Positions 58,689 through 64,000 of a DNA stretch of 64,000 nt are shown in pieces. A model generated the notes under the pieces. It ran no database searches, was not told where the DNA came from, and saw nothing but the letters and a program-made list of their open reading frames with translations. How positions within the stretch are numbered: position 1 is the stretch's first letter; every line of letters begins with the position of its first letter. Source of the stretch: Strongyloides papillosus (lineage: Eukaryota > Nematoda > Chromadorea > Rhabditida > Strongyloididae); assembly GCA_005656395.1 (NCBI GenBank), contig SRSI01000051.1, positions 186,001 to 250,000 of the forward strand, written 5' to 3'. The position numbers and the translations under genes were made by a program.

Positions 58689-59623
58689 TGCTTGATGGTG
58701 AAATTGGTAGAGTTGGTGGAGGTGGGAGATTCTCTGCGTCGTTGTTGTTTGATGGCAAAATAATCCTTCTTTTCAAGTCCCGCAGCTTTACGTTGACATT
58801 GTTCTTCAGAATGTCCAGAGAAGTTGCAGAATTTACAGCGATCATGAGACATGGGCTTGAATTTGTCAGGAACAGTTTTTGAAATTTGATCCAGAGCTTG
58901 AGAGAGAGGAAGGGATTTTGCTGATTCAATAACATAACGTTGCAGATCTGTTCTAGCGGCCAACATCAACTTGGAGCACATTTCTGATACTTGAGTACCT
59001 TCAGGTCTGTCACAGAAGGTCTTCAATGTCAAGGTTTGCAGGTCTTTCAGTCCATCCTTGGTGAGATTAACACGATAAGAGCCGTATTGGACGAGAAGTT
59101 CTTGTTCACTCATTTCGACAGGGAATTTGTTCTGAATAATTTGCTTATATTGTTCATAAGTATTTGTACTTACCACTGTTGGTAACAATTGGAGATTATC
59201 AATTCCAAGTTTCAGTTGCAACCATGCAAGCTTTGCTTCATCAGTAGTGACATTTTTGACGATGAATTCGGTTTCCAAAAGAGAGATCCACTTAGTAAAA
59301 GACATTGATTTTGAATTGAACGTTGGAGTTTCAGTAATAGTAACATTTGCCATTTTATTGATATTGCAATCACACGATATTGAAATTCCGGAATGAGTAA
59401 TTTTGGGATTACTTGTAGGCAGAACTGTATTCGTCGCAAGACCTAGCACCAGATCTGTAACTTCTTTGTGTCTGTCGTGTTGAGAGTATTCATCTAACAT
59501 AATGATAGTAATAAGATCTTTGGTTAATGATTTATAGGGGCAAAGTTCTCTTAATTCTTGTAATGATTTGGATTTGAGTATCTCCAGTTCCGTTTGAAGG
59601 TTCACACTAGGTGGGGCTTCCAT
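58679..59623 (-). CDS. Retrotransposon gag (capsid-nucleocapsid)
   Basis: 314 residues starting MEAPPSVNLQTE, 18 bp after the inner edge of the 5' terminal repeat. The central part has a Gag-like helical capsid region (FTKWISLLETEF, then LQLKLG ... YEQYKQIIQNKFP). Near the C-terminus is one zinc knuckle of the CCHC type, CKFCNFSGHSEEQC, at residues 263-276 (CX2CX4HX4C), followed by a basic RRR stretch. The product packages element RNA in cytoplasmic particles. The end overlaps the pol frame through the frameshift signal. Confidence 0.85.
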   Translation of the reverse strand: MEAPPSVNLQTELEILKSKSLQELRELCPYKSLTKDLITIIMLDEYSQHDRHKEVTDLVLGLATNTVLPTSNPKITHSGISISCDCNINKMANVTITETPTFNSKSMSFTKWISLLETEFIVKNVTTDEAKLAWLQLKLGIDNLQLLPTVVSTNTYEQYKQIIQNKFPVEMSEQELLVQYGSYRVNLTKDGLKDLQTLTLKTFCDRPEGTQVSEMCSKLMLAARTDLQRYVIESAKSLPLSQALDQISKTVPDKFKPMSHDRCKFCNFSGHSEEQCQRKAAGLEKKDYFAIKQQRRRESPTSTNSTNFTIKQEN

Positions 59624-59641
59624 GGGACGAAGTTGGAGTGA

Positions 59642-59751
59642 AAATTTTTATTAGAGCAAAAATAAGAAATAAAAATATAACTGGTAAAGGTTGTATTTAA
59701 ACACATAAAATTAACAATTTAAAAGGATTCGTTGGAAGACAAATCCTTACT
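59642..59751 (-). repeat. 5' terminal direct repeat (LTR), 110 bp
   Basis: One mismatch to 54080-54189 (G for A at about 59692). Only 18 bp separate it from the gag ATG, leaving very little room for a leader or primer-binding site. Confidence 0.85.
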
Positions 59752-62434
59752 AAAATTTTTGTAGAAAATAATAATTGTATCCACAGAAGTTTACTTTTTC
59801 TCCAGGTAGTTTTTCTTATTGCAAGAAATGGGGAAAATAATAACAAATTAATAAATTGCTCAAAGAATAAATTTTTGTTATATTTATCAAGTTAATTAGA
59901 TATTTCAAAAATACAAAATAATAAAGCATTATATAAGAAACAAATTAGTACACATAAAATTTAATTTACATAATGTAAAAATTCTGTTGGATTTCTATTA
60001 AATAATTAGCAATAAAATTTATTATGTATTGTTACCAAAAATTTTAGCACACGTATATACAAAAAATACTTTTAAAATTACTATATTATATTTATATTTT
60101 AGTTATAATAATATAATTTTATTTTTTTGAGTACATGTAAATTAACATACATTGTTCCACGTTGAAAGTAAAAAATTATTCATTTTAATCTAGAAAAAGA
60201 GTTAAAAATAATAAATTTATGATTTATCAGTACACCTTTTTTTTGAATTTCCAAATTATATAATTTATTTCAAAATAAGTAGTTTATTAATTTAAGATGA
60301 TAACATAAAAATTCAATCTTTATGGTCATCTTCTGATAAATTATTATTTTAAGAAAATGTCTTTTTTAGTTTTTGCATAAAATTTTATACGTTAAAATTT
60401 TTTGTGATAATTAATTAAATTATGCTTTTATTTCTTCATTGAAAGACATAAATTGTGTTTACTAGAGTATACTTACTATTTTGTTCTAGTTTATTGTAAA
60501 TTACTTTCGCTTTTTTTATATAATTTTTTATATATTATAATTTTTACGATATTATATTTATCTTAAAACACAATTTTTTTTAATATATTGAGGAAATATT
60601 TCTAAAAATCAACATAACAAAATTATAAATTTCTTTGTATAAAATAATTTCTTAGCATATTATTTTAAATTGTAAAATTTAATTTTCAGAAATATACTTA
60701 GATTGTGTAAAAGCATTTAATCTTATCATTTGAGATTTATTACAAATGTTAATTTATTGTTTTGTTTGATTTTCTATGTTATGAATTAACGCATATTGAT
60801 TAATGCTTTGGAGTTTTCATCAATAACGATTTAAGAGTGCAGTTTTGAGATATGATATCTAAAACAAACTGAATCAGCAAATGAGAATCTAATATAGTAG
60901 AAAGTATAAGAACATCTATAATTTAAATGATTAAAGCATTTTATTGACTGAAATTCATTCTCAAAAAAAAATACAATTTAGGCTATATTTTTGTGAATCT
61001 TTTATTTAAGTTCAATATATATTTGAATTAATAGCTATCTTAATAAGATGTTATATATATAAATTTTAACTTACTGATTAATTTCAATGAATATTTTATC
61101 CTTTCCAATAAGATAAGTCATAATGTTAATAATAAGATAAATACAGTAAAATTATCACCAAATTTTTTTTTACAAGATTATAAAAAGTGTCGTACGTAAG
61201 ATTTCTCAGATATTCACACTCTTAACCTTGACCATTTCTGAAAAAGATATGTAATCTTATAAACATTTTGTAGCCAAGATACAGATACATACTATTATTT
61301 ACTATAGGTCCCATAAAGAAATCTTCATTTTAGGCGGAGTTATAAGTTGTTAAAATTTTAGTACATTTGTTAACTTCAAATTAACGTTACCTTGTGATAT
61401 GGACAGATAATATATTATTGTTATCGATTATGAAAAATTACCTTTGTTCTACCTTTTTTTTAATGTCATGAATATAAATATCCAAAAATTATGTTTTAGT
61501 ACAGAAAAAAAAAGAACAACTTTTGTCAAAATTTCGATATTTTCTAAGAATAAAAATTTAGTAAAGTAATTTTTAAACGTGCACAACTATTATTGCGATA
61601 GAGTATATAAATATCTATCGAATGAGCATAGTTTTGTTAACTACGATTAAATTTAAAGGAAGTTATGATTAATCAAGTAATGACTATTTTTCAAATTATT
61701 TCTAACATTAAGAGAAAGTATAACATTTTTTTTTATTTTTTGGACATCGATAATGTTATATTAGCAAAAATATTTAGATTTCTATCCTATCTATAATTAA
61801 TTGCTGTTTGTATTTCAAGCATAAGAATCACAAAAATAAGATTGAATATAACGATAATTTTAAAAAGTGAGTATAAATGTTTTTATAAGGTAATGGATGC
61901 GCAAAAAAGTATGAAAATGTAGTAAAATATGTAAAATTATTGAAAACTTATACCTTCAAAAAGTTTGAATAATAAAAATATTAAAGTTTTCTGGACAATA
62001 TAAAAACAAATATGCAATGTTTTATTAACTAACACATTTGAGTAATTTTAATAATGATACTCAACATCATAAATGTTAGAAAACATAATATTTATAGTTC
62101 ACTTTGTCACTAAAAGTATTATAATGGTGATATTTGACAAATCATAACTTTTTTTTTAAAATCAATTGTAATTTATGGTACTATATTCATTCTGTTAAGA
62201 TCTCAGACAGATGTTTTGATAACACATGATCATGGTTGTTGTTTCGCCCTATTTTTATGACAAACGGCGAATTATTGTGTGCTTGCCGTATCGCCATCCT
62301 TATTTTTAAAATTTTTGGGAAAAGCCATACTTTTAAAAAAAAATCTATCTCTTTAAAAGAAAAGGTAACTTTGTACCAATTAGAAAAAATAATAATTTTT
62401 TTTAAGTTGTTTTTTTAACCATTTATTTGTTATA
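59752..62434. other. AT-rich stretch with no supported gene
   Basis: 2.7 kb. No coding frame with family motifs, no transposon terminus and no tandem repeat found. A 60-codon frame at 62236-62418 just before the hAT-like gene is probably chance. Confidence 0.45.
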
Positions 62435-64000
62435 ATGTCTTATACAAACAAGTATTCAAATTTGTTAGATGAAAAAAATAAAAGTAGTAATTATTGCAGT
62501 AATAAGGGTGGTATTTCAGAATATAAAGAGTGTTGTTCAAAGTATGATGGGATAAATAAGTCAAAAAATGATGAATTGTATTTTAATTGTTCATACTGTG
62601 GTAAAGATTTAAAGCTTTTAAAAATGGGTGAAAAAGCGATAAAAAAACATATTGCTTGCACATCACATTTGGAAAATAAAAAAAGTGTTAATCAAACAGT
62701 CTGCTTATCTACCTTACTTAGAAATTCGAACCAAAGTAATGATTCTGAAAGTTTTGCTGAATTATGCTATTCTTTCCACATAGTATTTCATGGTCTCACT
62801 TTCAAAATATCTGATTGTAGTTCTGAAATTTTTAAAAAAATATTCAATGGTTCTGAAATAGCCAAAAATTATAAGATGAAAAGGACAAAAGCTGCTGCTG
62901 TCATTAATAAAGTTTTGCCTAAAATATTTTCTGACAAAATATTAGAAGAATTGAAAGAGCTCAATATTCCGTTCTCCTTATCAATTGATTCAACATCAAT
63001 TAGCAATTTAAAAATATTTCTCATATTAATTCCTTATTGGGAAGATTGTCAAGATGCTAAAACAAAACTTTTGTCCATTGAGTTTCTTGATGTTGAAAAT
63101 TCAGATATCATTTGTTCAATAATTCAAAAAAATATTGAAAATCTTCAAAAACAAAATTTTATTTCTATTAGTGCTGTTAATACAAATATGAATTTTGGAG
63201 AAGCTAAAAGAAATGGTCAAAATAATGTATATTATAAACTTAAAAGTATGTTTTGTTTATAAATATACTATATAGTTTTAGAATTTAATGAATCTCTTTA
63301 TGGGATAGGTTGTCCAGCACATATTCTTCATAACGCTGCACAAAATGCTCAAGATGCATTTGAATGTGATGTTGAAGTAACATCACTTAAAATATGGTCA
63401 CATTATGCAAATAGTTCAAACAGATGTAACAAACTTGAAGAAATCTGTAATTGGATTTCAGGTGAAGAATGTCAATATGGTACTTTACCTAGTCATGGTA
63501 AGACTAGATGGTTGACTCTTCAAAAATGAATTCAAAAAATTGTTCAAATGTGAGATGGTTTAGAATCATATTTTCTATCTTCTGAATCTGTTTTTTTAAA
63601 AAAAAACTTTCACCAATAAAAACGTTAAAGTTTATTTTCTATGCTTATCAAATATATTACCATTATTTAATGGTGCAATTGAATATTTTCAAAAAGAAGA
63701 GTTGACAATACTTGACGTTTACAAAAAGTTGAAGGATTTAATATATAAATTAGGAGCCCGCATGAATGAAAATTACTACGGAAGTAATGTAGCAAAATTT
63801 ATAGAAGAAATAGATTCAGAGGAAAGGGAAAGAATCAATCTATCTTTTAAAGTAAGTTACAAATACAAATATGTATATTAAAATTTTAAAGTTTCATCGA
63901 AAGTTCAGTCAGTTATATCAAACTTTGGAACCGTGATTTTTTTGAAAAATTTGACAAACTAGACTGGATGATTTTGGAGTCCGATTTAACTGGTATGGGC
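62435..64000 (+). pseudogene. hAT-like (BED-finger) transposase, broken and cut by the window end
   Basis: Exon 1 62435-63245 and exon 2 from 63282, joined over a 36-bp intron (GTATGT...TTTTAG) that keeps the frame. A BED-type zinc finger CSYCGKDL ... HIACTSH lies at about residues 48-74. After the intron, GCPAHILHNAAQNAQDAF and GKTRWLTLQ match hAT-superfamily transposases. In-frame TGA at 63527-63529 and a second TGA near 63551 replace expected Trp codons, and the frame shifts again further on. A possible second intron begins GTAAGT at 63852. Coding-like sequence (YIKLWNRDFFEKFDKLDWMIL) reaches the window edge. No terminal repeats in view; the left end may lie in 61.6-62.4 kb. Confidence 0.75.

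Larger units (their letters stand above)
54080..59751 (-). mobile_element. Ty3/gypsy-like LTR retrotransposon, split by a Tc1 element
   Basis: 5672 bp including the Tc1-like insertion; 4113 bp without it and one TA. Terminal direct repeats of 110 bp are 109/110 identical, indicating a young insertion. Gene order on the minus strand is gag, protease, reverse transcriptase, RNase H, integrase: the Ty3/gypsy order. Apart from the inserted element all frames are open, and the frame is continuous across the Tc1 site when one TA is counted. I could not resolve a target duplication or a clear tRNA primer site. The pol frame runs into the 3' repeat. Confidence 0.88.

Noticed and set aside
59640..59660. 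Target-site duplication AAATTTTT for the 5.7-kb retrotransposon
   Set aside because: The same string is also at the inner edge of the 5' repeat, so it may belong to the repeat; poly-A/T strings are common here.
56066..63553. Idea that TGA encodes Trp in this genome
   Set aside because: Host genes here use TGA as a normal stop (for example 1581 and 25111) and TGA-for-Trp is confined to decaying transposons that carry other lesions.

Overview
The window looks like nuclear DNA of a parasitic nematode, most likely a Strongyloides-like species (clade IV). The reasons are a very AT-rich background, spliced genes with introns of about 36-54 bp, tandem astacin-family genes with EGF and CUB domains, a DUF229 ectoprotein, a nematode-type ABCD4 transporter pair, and many DNA transposons and MITEs. 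The assignment rests on family knowledge and was not tested by a search.

Layout. 1.5-2.5 kb: a three-exon type II membrane protein on the minus strand. 3.4-8.1 kb: two tandem ABCD4-like half-transporters on the minus strand; the first is frameshifted, the second intact. 9.1-11.0 kb: a secreted DUF229 protein with one frameshift near its C-terminus. 12.6-15.6 kb: a very acidic, repeat-built secreted protein gene on the minus strand with three frame breaks. 16.3-27.5 kb: a tandem cluster of five copies of a small secreted precursor family, including one pseudogene. All copies share a TATA box 58-60 bp before the ATG, and three encode exactly 14 residues between two Lys-Arg sites. 29.1-32.9 kb: a solo LTR, a 3.0-kb piggyBac copy and a TGTGAC minisatellite. 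33.7-43.8 kb: three paralogues of a second unrecognised secreted family (LEIT...F/YQGDI motifs), one of them broken, separated by a 957-bp repeat and a decayed Ty3/gypsy element.

44.5-50.9 kb: three tandem astacin-like genes whose zinc-binding active site is lost in the same way in all three; the middle one carries a single nonsense codon. 51.3-52.7 kb: a mariner fragment, a repeat fragment and an inverted solo LTR. 54.1-59.8 kb: a nearly intact Ty3/gypsy-like retrotransposon with 110-bp terminal repeats and a probable -1 frameshift signal between gag and pol, split by a Tc1-like element at a TA. 62.4 kb to the end: a hAT-like transposase, broken and running off the window.

Gene logic. The host genes are mostly secreted or membrane proteins in young tandem families (peptide precursors, LEIT family, pseudo-astacins), which fits a lineage-specific region for signalling or host interaction. 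Many members sit one or two mutations from an intact frame, so the region is duplicating and decaying at once. The two most unusual systems are the Lys-Arg-flanked 14-residue peptide family and the LEIT family.
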